A program made the translations under genes and the position numbers. Shown here in pieces: positions 1-12,780 of a DNA stretch of 64,000 nt; position 1 is the first letter of the stretch, and each line of letters opens with the position of its first letter. The notes beneath the pieces were generated by a model. That model made no database searches. It had not been told where the DNA came from and saw nothing but the letters and a program-made list of their open reading frames with translations. Source of the DNA: Holacanthus passer. Its lineage: Eukaryota; Chordata; Actinopteri; Pomacanthidae. The stretch is from NCBI GenBank assembly GCA_025331565.1, contig JAFREQ010000014.1, positions 9,256,501 through 9,320,500 of the forward strand. Direction: 5' to 3'.

Positions 1-3000
1 TATACGGTCAGCTTAGTTCAGTTCAGATCATGATTGTCCCACAAATTGAAATTCTTCTTGCAGTAAGGCAGCATAAAAACCTAACCAGGGACTGAAAATG
101 AGCTTTATCTAGGGGCCCTTCATCTGTTGCATTGCTTATCTGCGTGGTCTCTGCTCAATAAACATATGAACCCCAGCACTGAAGATGCAGCATCCATTGT
201 GACTTGAACCTCAAAGTAACATTGTAGCCCAACACTCAAAAGTCCCCTGGAGGCACGTGTTGAGAAACAATCAAACATCTTATACCTGTGGAGAACCAAT
301 CACATCTGATTTGATTCTTTCTGGAAAATGGTAGCTCTGCCTTTTTCTACTCCAACTAAGCTGCATAAAAGTACTTCAAACAAGCTGAGCGTTTCGGCCA
401 ATGGCTTCCTGATGCTCTATAATACAACTTAAATGAGCTACAAGTAGTTGAGGAAAATGCATGAAAACATATTGCTCAGGAAATATGCTACTTCATCGTG
501 CACCGGTACAGAGGCAACAGGAGGAAGCGACTGCTCACTCAGAGCTGAGGTGGAGCAGTTGTTACCCATTGAACATAAGAAAGGCTTCAATAGGCCCCAG
601 CTGGGTTTGCTACTAAATATTTCATGTCTAACGTAATACATACTACATTAAACACATATAACATTCCTTATGCTTTGAAAGGTAAAGTGACTGTACATCA
701 CCATAAAGAAGATGTAACTGTCATTAAAGTGTCATTTGGAGCCCTGCCATACTGTTTTCAAAGGCACGTAGGGATTATTAGCATCGCACATGAGTCACCA
801 ACCCATCTCCTCTGGTGACCTTTCCCATTCGAAAAACTAATAGTGCCGTAGAATTTCCATGAATCTCATTGTCGGATTGATGCCAATTCACCGCGTCTCA
901 ATTTGTCTCTCAGGAGGCTCCTCTCCGCATCCCCGCTACCTTTCTCCTTCCAATATGCCTGTTGATGAATCGTAAGTACTGATAGCCACTGTATCAGTCT
1001 TCTGCCTTTCATCATGTGCCCTCTGTGGATTCACGCATAAGCCAGTCATAAGTCAGTGTTTGTCAACATGCACATCATAAAACATAAAGTCGTCCCCTTC
1101 AACAGAGGCGGACTGAGAGGCCAATAAAAAAGTTTGGTGACTTCGGTGTTGTTGAGAGTGAAAGAGACAGCAAGGTAAAGCTAAAAGCAGGTAAAAAGCA
1201 TGAGAGACTAACCATAACAGTAATTTCTAACAGCATAAATTTGTTCACAGTTTTTACATACAGTCGCCCACATGGAACAGGAAATATGTTGTATTCAGTG
1301 TTATTGCACAGCTACCCACCAACTACAGCAGTGACATCTTTCAGACTGCATAAGCGGTTAGAAAAATCAAGCTTAAAGGGCATAACAAGGTTGCCATGCG
1401 CTAACATACATGAATATAATCCCACATTTCAATAGGAGACCATTTAGGATTAGTTCAGAACATTTTGCCCCTCAGCGAAAAAAAAAAAAAAAAAGTAATC
1501 TCTTTTCACCTTCTCGCTTCCATCTCTCGTGTATTTTCTCTCCTCTCCCATCCCCTTCCAAAAAGCCACAGCTGGCACGGCCTGACAAAGTGTGGCATTG
1601 CCAAATAGTGTTCATTAATGTCACAGACCCACTCTGCATACTGATGGCTAATACCTGTTAGTGGGTGTGAAAAGCGTCCAGACTCATTTATAATTACTGA
1701 TTTACCGATCCTTTGATCGACTCTGACTCTGCACATGAAACAGCCTCCAGCCAAAGCAACTATCCACACCCAGAGCAGGGGGGGGCTCAGAGACGGCCCG
1801 CGATGAAAAGTCTATGATGGTGTGATGCTGAAATGCATTTCTCCATAACTCTGTCTGGCTCCGAGTTCCAGTAATGAGGCCTGCGTGCGATGAGAAGCTG
1901 GTTTTGGACAGGAAGCAGGTTGTAGAGAGCATTAACAGCTCGCCTTGTATGCAAAGCTAAGTGATAATAGAAATGGAGTCAGGCTATTTCCTGTCTCCAC
2001 TCGGGTGTTATTGGAGTAGCAAAGAGCGCCGCTGCTCCCTCTGGATTGGGCTAATTGCAGTATTTGTCAGCGGTTCCATTAGAGAATATTTCATTTCCAC
2101 ACAAGTTATTTTAATGTGCTAGCAAGACACAGGGAAAGCGTGAGCAGAAAGCTACTCCACATATTTCGCCGTAAACAAGGCCGATGAGCTGCTCGGGGCC
2201 GAGAGGGCAACGGGAACATGAGTGTCTGATTTACAATTCCCTGGTCTGATGTGCAAGTGTCACTGCAGCGAGGTTTTAATTGGTCTGAGGGGGCAAGATC
2301 TCACACGCTGGACACAGGAGATGCACAGGCTGGCATATGGACTCGCTCACAGACTCACTCCCTGCTTCATCACACACTCGCAAATACACACAGCATGCAC
2401 GTACAAAAGCTTGCATTCAACCAGCAGGACACATTCCCGTCAGCTGTTCTATTTTTACACCCTGTTTCCTAATTACAGCTTTTTCTGTCCGTCCACGTGG
2501 AGAAGATGAACCATAAACGGATGAGGAAGTATATAAAAAGTAACAGCCACGCAAACACATAACATACAAAGACACCCGCCCACACAAATACAGGGCAGTG
2601 TGAATATTTAGCATCGCAGAACTGATTCTACAATCCAACTGCAGGCAGCCATTAACGTCAGCTGCCATCAGGATGAGTTACCACAGGCAGCAAACAAGAG
2701 TGTCTTGAAGATGGCCGACGAGGTGGATAAGATGGCAAAAACACAAGCTTTCCTTATGTCGACCGCCGACTCACACGGCCATTTTAAACAAGTCTCTGGT
2801 TTGATGTTTTATGAAACTGTTTGATATTGCAATGGCAGCATGAGACGCAGATGAACAAAGAAACGTTCAAATCCAAACACAGACTGACGTTTTTGGAGCA
2901 ACAAGTCACATTTTGGCAGATAACAAATTTCAGTTTCGCAGTTTTACCAGCGCCGGTGCATGATTTGCTTTCATGAGATCGCTGGAGCTTGAAAGATTTT

Positions 3001-4281
3001 GCTGTGTTGCTGCAGGCATGTGACATTCAGTACATGATGTGTTGGGGTAGCTACCCATTGTAAGCATTTGCTTGATACAATTTGGTTTAAATCCAGTTGT
3101 AAACATTGTACTGTGATTGGTTTGAGATGATGCAAAGGAAGAACAGACTTCATTACAGCTCCAGTAAACCAGGGCAAGCCGGGTTTAGGAATCTAATATT
3201 GCATCCTTTCATTATGGAAAATCATATGGTGACAAAACAATAACATATGATACATTGTGCAGACCTCGAATAAAGGGATATAGTGGAGAGCAGAGGAAGG
3301 ATCTGCTTTGTTATAAATTACATGTAGATCCATGCTCACAAAGAAGGGCAAAACAGGAAGGTCAAGGCCACCTGACCTCAGCTGGCTGGTGTTTGGTGCG
3401 AAGCGTCCAGGGGAGATGAGGGAGGGCCAAAGGTAAATGATGTCAGCAATGTGAAGGTCGGAATCTGAGACCCCATGTTGAGATTAATCCCATGACCACC
3501 ACCTCATCATGCACAGACGTATGTAGCAACACATACCTGCACACAGAGCACATGCAGCTACATGCACTTTACAGCACAAATGTCATGCAAACCAGAGATG
3601 TTTCCTGATGCTTAAATGGAAGAAGACACTCAAAAAAAAGTCAAATTTGAGCACAATATAATCCATAGGGTTAAATATTGTCCAAAAAATACATTTATGA
3701 TAAGAGCCATTTGAAATTGTTGAATCACATTCTTCAATAACCAAATAGTATTTTTGCTGTTGAAATGTGTGGCAGAATTATTAGGACTTATTCTCTCCCA
3801 AGCTTTTTGATCCATATAAGCAGTTGGTCACTCTAATTGTGATCACTATAATGGGTGACCACTGTAATAATAAGTTTAACCGACTAGTACTTCTGGGGCC
3901 AAACAGCGAGGGTAGCAACATTTAATATATGAATACAAACTAAATGAGGCCTTTTAAAAAATATTCTGTGAATGACCTATGATCTTAAGAAACAGAGAGA
4001 CAAGTCTAACTTCCTGTATAAAGCACTGTCTTCCAAAGAGGATGTAATGTAATGGATGCATAATTAGGTACTGAGGCATAATCTGGGTAAAGGCTACTCT
4101 GTGTGACTGTGCCGTGCTGGACGGAGGAGGCAGAGCTTCACAAAGGAAGGAAGCATGGAGCTGGAAACACACAGACCCTCAGATGCTACATCTGGAGTCA
4201 CCATGGCAACAATTTCCCAAGAGTAAGCCAGCTGACAATCAAGTTGTGTTAAAATGTGCGAGTGTGTGTTTGTGTATGTTT

Positions 4282-4304
4282 TGTGTGTGTGTGTGTGTGT
4301 GTGT
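4282..4304. repeat. (TG)n microsatellite
   Basis: Nearly pure TG repeat of about 23 bases. Confidence 0.95.
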
Positions 4305-4478
4305 ATTCCTGTCACCAGGCTGATGGGGCGAGACAGAGTTTAATCTCAGCAGATTAAGTGTGTCTGTGTTTATCATAAGACTCCCATAAAAGACAGTGCG
4401 GGATCACAATCAAACAGGATTCACAGGATTTTCACACTAATGACTGGCCTGTGGAGGATAGACGACAGGAAAACAAAA

Positions 4479-4505
4479 GAGAGAGAGTGAGAGAGAGAGA
4501 GAGAG
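4479..4505. repeat. (GA)n microsatellite
   Basis: GA repeat with one GTGA interruption. Confidence 0.9.
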
Positions 4506-4828
4506 GAGGACCAAAGGGTGACAAAGAGGGTCATGGGAGAATTAGAGGTAGAAACAGAAAGAGAGACAGCAGGAGAGAAGCACAGTGCATGGTTTAATTA
4601 GAGGGGCTATAAATAACCTGGGGCCTGACATTTGAACACGGAGACCTACTGAATGTCTCTGTGTGTTTTCTGCTGGATGTGCCTGATGTTTGAACACATG
4701 CCACCAATTTATGTGCTCTCCTCCTCCTCCTCCTGTTCCCTCTTGTCTCCTCGTCGAGTCTCTCTCTCTCTCTAACTTGTCAATTCTCTTGTCTCTCTCC
4801 CACACAGGCAGACCCACACACACGCAGA

Positions 4829-4829
<1 letters not shown>

Positions 4830-4866
<37 letters not shown>
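4830..4866. repeat. (CA)n microsatellite
   Basis: Pure CA repeat of 37 bases. It creates the Cys-Val and Thr-His runs of nearby spurious frames. Confidence 0.97.
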
Positions 4867-4868
<2 letters not shown>

Positions 4869-6341
4869 GTCAGTCACATCTCCATATAACCCTTGCTATA
4901 TATGTACCAGGAGGGAGTGAAAGTGACATATCAAAAACAGGTTTTTCATTAGCTGTCAGGAAGAGGAATGAACACACAGACAGACTTGGCACACAGTATG
5001 ATGTCAATACCCAGCCACTTATAGCTTGCTCTGACACCCAGTACCAATCTCATGCATTGAAAAACATATCTGTCACTTTCTGTTGACACCGGAACACAAA
5101 CTCTGCAAGAGGTTTGGCGACAGGTCTATTACATACTGTACTGGGAGAGCTTTTCAGGTCAATGAGTGCAAAACAGAAACATCTTCGCTCAATCAGTCTG
5201 TGTCATTCCTGCGTATGCGCTGCTTTTATGTAATTCATGTCTCCTTAATAGTCCTCACCTTTTTGGAGGAAAGTTACTAAAGGAACTGCTGCAACATGAA
5301 GGATGGGCAAGAGATGTGAGTTGGAGAGCTGTGAAACAACATTATATGGATGACTAGGAGGTGGCTTTAAAGAAGGGAGAGCAAAAAAAAAAGGAAGCAG
5401 AATAAGTCTTCTGCATGTCTCTGTCAAAAACAAAGAGGAGGAGAAGCGCTAACTGAACACACAGGAGAATGCTGCTGATGTGAAGGAGGGGACACAGAGG
5501 TTGTTCATCTCTGTCTCGGGAGAGCCTACCTGATTTGCCAGCAATAAGACCAGTCATTACTCACTAAAGCCCAGCGGTAACACTTGTACACCTCCCATTC
5601 CCCACCCCTCCGTCCCTCCATCTCTACTTGTACCCATCCATCCTTGAATGTGTGCAGAGGGTGCTAAAAACACACAGAGGTGAGGGAGCGAAGTCGGCCC
5701 CAGACACGTATGGACAGATATACGACGGGGCGGAGGACAGGTGATCAATAGAGGAGGAGCGGCAGCGACCAGATGAGATCACAGGAAGAGGGAGCGCAGT
5801 GAGAGAGGAGAGCAAGAAAAAGGTCTTTGCGAAGCTGTGGATTCCATTACTTTTAAATAGATTTCACATAATGTTATTACACATCCAAATCGGCGAAAAG
5901 AAAAAGAACTACGCTCGCCTCGATCCATAATCAGTAGCATTTTCATAAAAGTATTTGTTTACCTTCCCTAGAGGGAAATAAAGGAGGAAAAAAGCAATTA
6001 TTACAGCAGCTTTCAGAATGAATGAGGCGGAACCTGTCTCAAACTTCTGGCTAGCTCTCTTAAGACCTTGGTTCTTGCTATCATGCCATGCTGCATTTCA
6101 GCCTGAAAATGTGTGCTTTTGTTGCATGTTGAGCAAATGTTTGAGTGCCTTTGTGAAACCGGCTTGTGAGTGCGTGACTGCGTGTGCTTGTCGAAAAACC
6201 TTTTTTCTCATTCAATAGGCTGGTAATAAGGTTTTAGTCTGCCAATATGGTGCAGCCGATAAGCACAAAGGCCAATAATCCATACAAATATTAGCCCAGG
6301 TTTCAGAAATGGCTCAGTTGAATGAGAGAATCTGTGTGAGT

Positions 6342-6379
6342 TGGTGTGTGTGTGTGCGTGCCTGTGTGTGTGTGTGTGT
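6342..6379. repeat. Interrupted (TG)n microsatellite
   Basis: TG repeat with a GCGTGCC interruption. Confidence 0.9.
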
Positions 6380-6566
6380 TGGCGGTCGTGTGTGCATTGT
6401 GCATGTTTGCTGACACACTTATTGGACCATTTGGAGAACAAGATTTGTAATCAAAATGAATAAACAAAAAAAAAAAACTTTTATTGAGTAGCTGGCAAAT
6501 TTCTCTGCTTTGTGCACGTACACAGCGAACAAAGACTGAATAAACCAGTGTTGCCTCAGATGTACC

Positions 6567-6625
6567 GGTGTGTGTGAGTATGTTTGTGTGTGTAAGTGTG
6601 TGTGTATGTGTGTGTGTGTGTGTGT
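6567..6625. repeat. Compound (TG)n microsatellite
   Basis: TG repeats interrupted by AG, AT and TT units over about 59 bases. Confidence 0.92.
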
Positions 6626-7991
6626 CAATGTGACACCTGTATTTGGATCAGTGGAGTGAGCGTGGTCATGGAAAAGCGGACCTAGTTTCCCAAAGTTTAA
6701 CTGGGTATGACTGAGCCGAGGGTGTGTATGTGCACTTGTGTGTATGTTGTCTTTTTATTGGTTTGGACTCTTCATGGCTGTTTACATTTATGAATAACAT
6801 TTTGTGCATCATTTGTCCATACTTCATCGACATCTTCCTTCCTCTCGGAGCCATGCTGCATACTTACCCCATAATGACACTGCATTACTGACAGCCCATC
6901 ATAATATTTCATGAACTCTGCACTCTGCATTCTTGATACACGCCCAAAAACAAACAGAGGTTTACACACACATGTGTAAAAACCAGTGTTTTACCACATT
7001 CCATCAACTCCTATACTGCAGGCTGAATGGAAGAATTCTCCTTATCACGAGAAGCCAAACGACCTTTGATTGATATTTGCGCTCATTATTTCTTCAGTGC
7101 TGGTCTGAGAGAACACGGAGTCTCTGTAGTCAACAGCCTCGAGAACAACATCTTAATAGAAGATCTTTTCTGCCTCGAGGTATGGACAGCTCAAACCCAC
7201 TAATTTCATTATAGATCCCCTGAAGGAAATCAATACATTACCAGGTTGAGGTCAATACATTTGCACCTAAAGGATCAATAAGTCACTAACACTGAGCACA
7301 GGAGCCAGTATGGAAACACACATGTTGTTTTCTTGGCTTCTTCTCTGTAATCCGTTCAAGGCTCAAGGCTCGTTTCTTGAAAAGCAGGTGCATCAGATTT
7401 GAACAACAGCTAAAAAAAATAAAATAATATATCAACTTCCGATCCAGCGTGCTTCAAAGTATGCTTTAGAAAATGAATGCTGAGCCCAAGGCAGAAGCAG
7501 TATTTCAACGGAAGAGAGTAGTATTCTTGAATAAACTGTGGGTGGACAGTGCACTACAACATATTTGTCATGTCTGTTTATACAGTAGTGCTCAATATGG
7601 GCAGTGGAAGAAACACTACAGTACAAACCACAGTGAAAAAAAAAATCATTTAATCTCTGCCATGCCGATATTCAAGATGACGCTCGGAATCTGCTAGTGC
7701 ATCTGACTTTTCTAAAATATTCACCCAGCCAGCCAGCACACCTAGATTCCTCTTTCTCCGTTTCTCTCTCTCAACACATAAACACATTCCAGGCAGAACA
7801 TAAAAAAGGAAGGTCCTTCTCTCTCAAAAGCCATGCCAAGCCACAGGAGCAGTGCTGCTGTGCTCAAACTGTGGCCTCCAGGTAGCCACTGTGCTACTGT
7901 ATTAGTCAGGCCAGATCGCTCTCCGCGCCTGCTAATGTGGGCACTCAGGAAGACTGGACTCTAAAGTAAGTCAGTGGAGCATGGAGAACCG

Positions 7992-8032
7992 ACACACACA
8001 CACACACACATGCACACACACACACACACACA
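7992..8032. repeat. (CA)n microsatellite
   Basis: CA repeat with one TG interruption, 41 bases. Confidence 0.95.
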
Positions 8033-8270
8033 ATAACCCACACACATGCATGTTTCTTGGCTATTGTAGCATCTTTGGGCTGAGAGACTTTCTGGGTCAG
8101 AGTAATGCAGTTAATTTACCAAGACAGGGAAAAGGCTGTAAGGGAGAACACTAGTGAGCAATACTCCCGACTCCAAAACATACACACACAAACAGACACA
8201 CACACACAGACACACAGCCTGATGCATAATGCCATACACATTAGTACTCAGGATGAATGCTGTCGCTTAG

Positions 8271-8288
8271 TGCTGCTGCTGCTGCTGC
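8271..8288. repeat. (TGC)6 trinucleotide repeat
   Basis: Six perfect TGC units in non-coding sequence. Confidence 0.9.
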
Positions 8289-9877
8289 AATGAGTCATTT
8301 GAGCTAATGATTTGTTCCTATATGGAGCTCTTTTAAGAGCTGTTATTGATCTGTCTGTCTATGACCATAGGAGACTGTGAATGGGCTTGTGTGCCTGGCT
8401 AAATAAATGTGGCCGACACATGAGCGTCACTGTGCCTGCACGCATGACAAACACGTTAAAACAGCAATGCACTGACACAGAGCCGTATGTATAAAAAGGG
8501 TCAAAGGTGTAACAGAACAATCTGAGTTGGATTTATTCATTCTTTCAACATGTTTACAAAGTATTATGCGAGTTCTATATGAGTGTGTGTCCGAGTGTAT
8601 GTCTGTGTGTATTATCTGATTTCAGTGCATCAGCATGTCGCGTCCCCAGTGGTCACAGCTGCCTGTTCGTAATTAGCGCGTATGCAAAGGGTGCAAGAAC
8701 AGAGATCCCAGGAGACCTAAGTGACAGTGTTGCACCAGCACAGAGGACCCTTGCATTCACAAGCACATACGCAATCACACATAGATAAATCCACGTGCTC
8801 GCGCTCAAGACGTACACATGCCAATACCGCACACGTATAGGCACGGGTGTCTCTCGGGAGCCATTAGACACACGCATGATGCGGGTAAACATTGGGACGG
8901 AGCAGGCCAAATTAAACACACTCCAGAGACAGATCATGAAGGCGCTCAAGAGTGGCTGGATGTCCCAAAGCAAAGCCGTGCCTTTTCGACAGACAATGGG
9001 AAGAATGAATTCAGATACATGTTACCGCCTAAAAACAGGCTCATGATAAATCCCCGTTCCCTTCTGTGACAGGAAGAGCGATGCGGCGCACGTTACATCG
9101 GGCGGCGGCAGGGCAGCCCGCTTGCCGCCTGCTGCTCCATTGTGAGTATCATAGATTACAAAGATGTTGCTGCCACTGAAACATACCATCTTTGTCCTTG
9201 TCATTCCCCTGGAAATTGAGGTGAGGGTTCAACGGTTCCTCGTTAGCCATCGCAGACAGCAGAAAAAGAAAGGACAGCGGCAGGTGAAGATCTGGTGTAT
9301 GGCTCATCACACTAACAATACTGATCATCGAGAACGCCCAGTGGTTGGGTTAATGCAGGTTAAATTATCAACATTACAGAGAAGGAAGCTTGACTAATCT
9401 CTCAGCTGATGCGATTTCCCATTCTCTTAGAAATGAATGGGAGGTCAAGGTGCAGCGTGTCGGTCCAGTCTCTCAGCAAACAAACAGCGTGTGTGTGCAT
9501 GCGTGTATATGTGTGTGTAATGGCTCAAAAGCTGCAGGGGCAGCGTCTCCTGCAGGAGCTTCGCTGTTCAAACTGTTCATTTTTCATTACTGACCATAAG
9601 AAGGGGCATGATTCAATATTATGGTAATAAATTGCTTCCATTCTTAAATATCTCACTCAAGGGAGGAGCGGCGGAGCTTAGATAGGGCACAGCGCCAGAC
9701 AGTCCCGGTAGCAGCCTCGGCCTACACACACACACGCACACACATGCAAAGACGTCTTGATATATATGATAGGTAGGCTACGTGCTTGTGCGGGGTCTCA
9801 TTTTCATACTTTTCTCCATCATTCTAATCGGGTGTGAGCATCATACTCTCCAACCTCACTGGTGACAAATAGCTGAC

Positions 9878-10070
9878 ACTAATGATCTTGGCCGTTTGAT
9901 TAGTTGTTTAGTCTATAAAACACCAGAAACCTGTGAAAAATACTAATTACAATTTCCCAGAGCCCAAGGTGATGTCAGTCCATTCATGATTCATGTATCG
10001 AAATAGCTGCTGATTAATTTTCTGTTGATCAACTAATCGAATAATAGACTGATCGTTGCAGCTCCAGTGA
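9878..10070 (+). mobile_element. Teleost interspersed repeat, internally deleted copy
   Basis: Recognised from memory of teleost repeats. It has the TTTAGTCTATAAAA block, then CCCAGAGCCCAAGGTGATGTC-like sequence, then the end block in which TTAATTTTCTGTTGATC is followed by ACTAATCG-type sequence and a GTTGCAGCTC end. The middle section known from longer copies is missing here. It is a non-coding, probably non-autonomous DNA element; I cannot assign a superfamily. Confidence 0.6.
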
Positions 10071-11372
10071 CATTGCAAGAACGGAGATAATACAACAGGG
10101 TTTCAGAACAGATTTACTATCACTTTTTGGGAGAAAAACAAAGACAAACATTAAACTTATCTGTCTTGTAAAAGAACTACCTCAACTTTGACCACACCTT
10201 TCTTTGGAATAAGCAATGATTACTAAGAAGTGATTTAGACAATGCGGCCAAACTGGAGGTTCATTTACAACTGGCCTCTCATTTCCCTTTCCCTTTTGTT
10301 ATAACATCATCATCACATTCCCAGATCTCAGCAGTTAACTCGGTGAGTAAAACGTTATCATCCCCAATAGGAGTAATGGCCAAATCTATAAAAAATAACA
10401 CCCAGGTTTTTAAAAAAAAGAGGCTTTTCCTCTAACGCACAGACACACAGCTGCATGCACAGATGTGTTACTCTAACATCATAAAGTTCTACACTAAAGT
10501 CTCATGCTAATGAATCCCACTGAAACCCCAGCACTTGTAGTTAAGCCTCATTGCCTCACACTGACACTGTTGTGAGTGCTGAAGGGCTCCCTCGCGTCTT
10601 CCCTCCCATCCCCGCTCCGTCCTTTTTTTTTTTCTTCCCTTCTCCTCTCCCTCCTCACTTCGCTCTGTCCATCTCCAGCTCTCTGAGTTATTGTCAGCGC
10701 AGACACAGAGCAACGCCGCATCATTAACCGCCTCTCGCAGTACAGTCTACATCCCAGATGCAAAGAACAAGGCTTTTATGTGCCGGCTGATGGACGGTCT
10801 AATTCTCTATTAATGGGGGCAACACAGCCTCATTGCTCATTAAAAATGAACGGAGACAAGCTCTCTGCACTGATAATTACACACACACACACCTGGGTAC
10901 GGCCGACCCTGCCTATTACTGACAACAGTGGGCTCTTAGAGAGACACATGCAGTGAGATGAAGGCAGAGAGGACCAGAGAATAACAAGTCACCAGCAAAC
11001 AGTAGAAGAATGATTTTAGAATAATAGCAATGAAATAATAACAATAAAGTTGGGCTTCCTGGAGGAACAGTCACACCGTAGTGGGATCAGGCCATTTTAA
11101 TAAGGCATAATGGAGAGACTCAGTGTTTTCAAGCAATCAAAGCAGCAGGATTTGCTTAATAAAAAGTAAATACAAGCCTGTTGAGTAAATGAGAGCCCCC
11201 ACCAGAAAAAACCGAGAGAGTCAATACAAAAAAAATCCACTGATTTTTAAGAGGAGTCGTGCTGGTGGAGGAGGAAAAACAGAAGATATTGTCAAGAGGT
11301 CATGGATTTATTCTGGCTATGTCAAGTGGGATGTTGCTCTTTGACACACAGCATGGAAGAGAAAAGATTAAA

Positions 11373-11394
11373 TTTTTTTTTTTTTTTTAAAAAA
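11373..11394. repeat. T16A6 homopolymer pair
   Basis: Sixteen T followed by six A. Confidence 0.95.
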
Positions 11395-12760
11395 GAAGAA
11401 AAGCTGACAGGAGAATGCAGGAACAAGATACCGAAGGTGGACTGAAGTGCTACAGAGAGAATTAGTTAAGGAGAGACAGAGCGATCACGGAGAAGAGACT
11501 GGAGGTTAATGACGGCTGTCTTCGCTTCCATAAAACAACTGTACGGGGGTGCCGCCATTATGCTAAAGCAGGCAGGTAATTAACTAAAATGCCTAATTAA
11601 TTCTAATGAAAGAGAGATGCAGACAAGTGAGCCAGAAATATGAAATGATGGCGGTAAGAGAGGAAGTGACAGCGAGATTAGGAGCGAGAGGGAAAAGTGT
11701 GGCGATCACTGAGTCAGGTGCTGGCTGGCACAGTGGCGGCGCGGCGGCGGCACGCGTTCAGCCATGCAAATGTGACGGTTTGTTCAATTACAGCTAATTT
11801 ATGTTTACACAGGAAAGCGGAAAGAAACCTAAACAGGGCCAAACAGCCTCCAGGGCCAAAGCTATTAAATAAAGCAGCCTTTTTTATTGATTGACTCGAA
11901 TATTAAAAGTGCAGCCACCATCAAGACCCCCCTGTTTAACTATGCTCACATTAGAGGCAGAGACACAGTGATAAATTGCCTTGGGATGACGGGAGACGCC
12001 TGTTCCCGATTCTCTGAGCGTTCTCCCCACATGACACACTTCCACCCAAGTCTGTTCCCTGGCTAAAAGTGCTGAGCTGAGACTTCTGCTAAATCACAAT
12101 TAAAAAGGCAATCTGCTCAGAGCTCGTAAATAAATCAGCTCAAGAAAAATACTGCAACCTACCCGGACTCATGCGCCCACACCGAGAGTAATTTATCACT
12201 GTCCGTGCATGTGCAATTTACAATATTCATGCTTTTTTTCTTCTTTTAATTTACAATTATGATTTTGTTGTTTGACCCGTGAGTTACTGGAACTATCAAA
12301 CAGTCCAGACATGTGTAAAAATTAACAGCTGAATCATAATAGAGATGCTAAAGCGGCACGTTTAAATTTAGTTAAGTTGAGGTGGAATGAGACATTGTTA
12401 AAAAAACTTCACAAACAAAAGCAGAGACAAGATAACGCAAGATGTCTTACAAGATAATAGGGGAGGTGAGAGCGTGGGATGGTGCGTGTAGCTGCCTATA
12501 CAGCGTCCTATAGTAGTAAGTATACTACAATGTGTATGATAGAAAGTATGAGACAGTGAATCTGTTGGCAAAAGTGTAACTTTTCCTTGCTGAACACTTC
12601 ACAGATAAAATGACTAAGTCTGGTGATTTTCTATACTTTTCTTAATGTCAACTAATTCCCAGAAAAAGCTGACAATGGATTGATTCTGCTCAGTACGTCT
12701 TTGCAGCCAAAGCCTGATATACTGGAGCTTATTTCTCCAGTATTCTCCAAAAAAGTACTT

Positions 12761-12780
12761 AAAAAAAAAAAAAAAAAAAA
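12761..12780. repeat. Poly(A) tract
   Basis: Twenty consecutive A on the plus strand with no recognisable element 5' to it. Confidence 0.95.

Larger units (their letters stand above)
1..9877. other. Inferred intronic block, no gene seen
   Basis: Read as part of the long intron after the first coding kcnd3 exon. No exon of a known family was recognised on either strand. It contains poly(A) at 1478-1494, CA/TG, GA and CTG microsatellites, an imperfect inverted repeat at 3821-3864, and a CpG-dense patch at 9075-9130. Short open frames here are unlike known proteins and several derive from dinucleotide repeats. Confidence 0.6.

Noticed and set aside
868..892. A miR-124-like string (ATTCACCGCGT on the plus strand)
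   Set aside because: Only the core matches the mature miRNA complement, the seed end is wrong, and the neighbouring sequence does not supply the pairing arm of a hairpin.
4542..4877. A 111-codon frame with a Cys-Val run
   Set aside because: The run is the translation of the CA/TG microsatellite.
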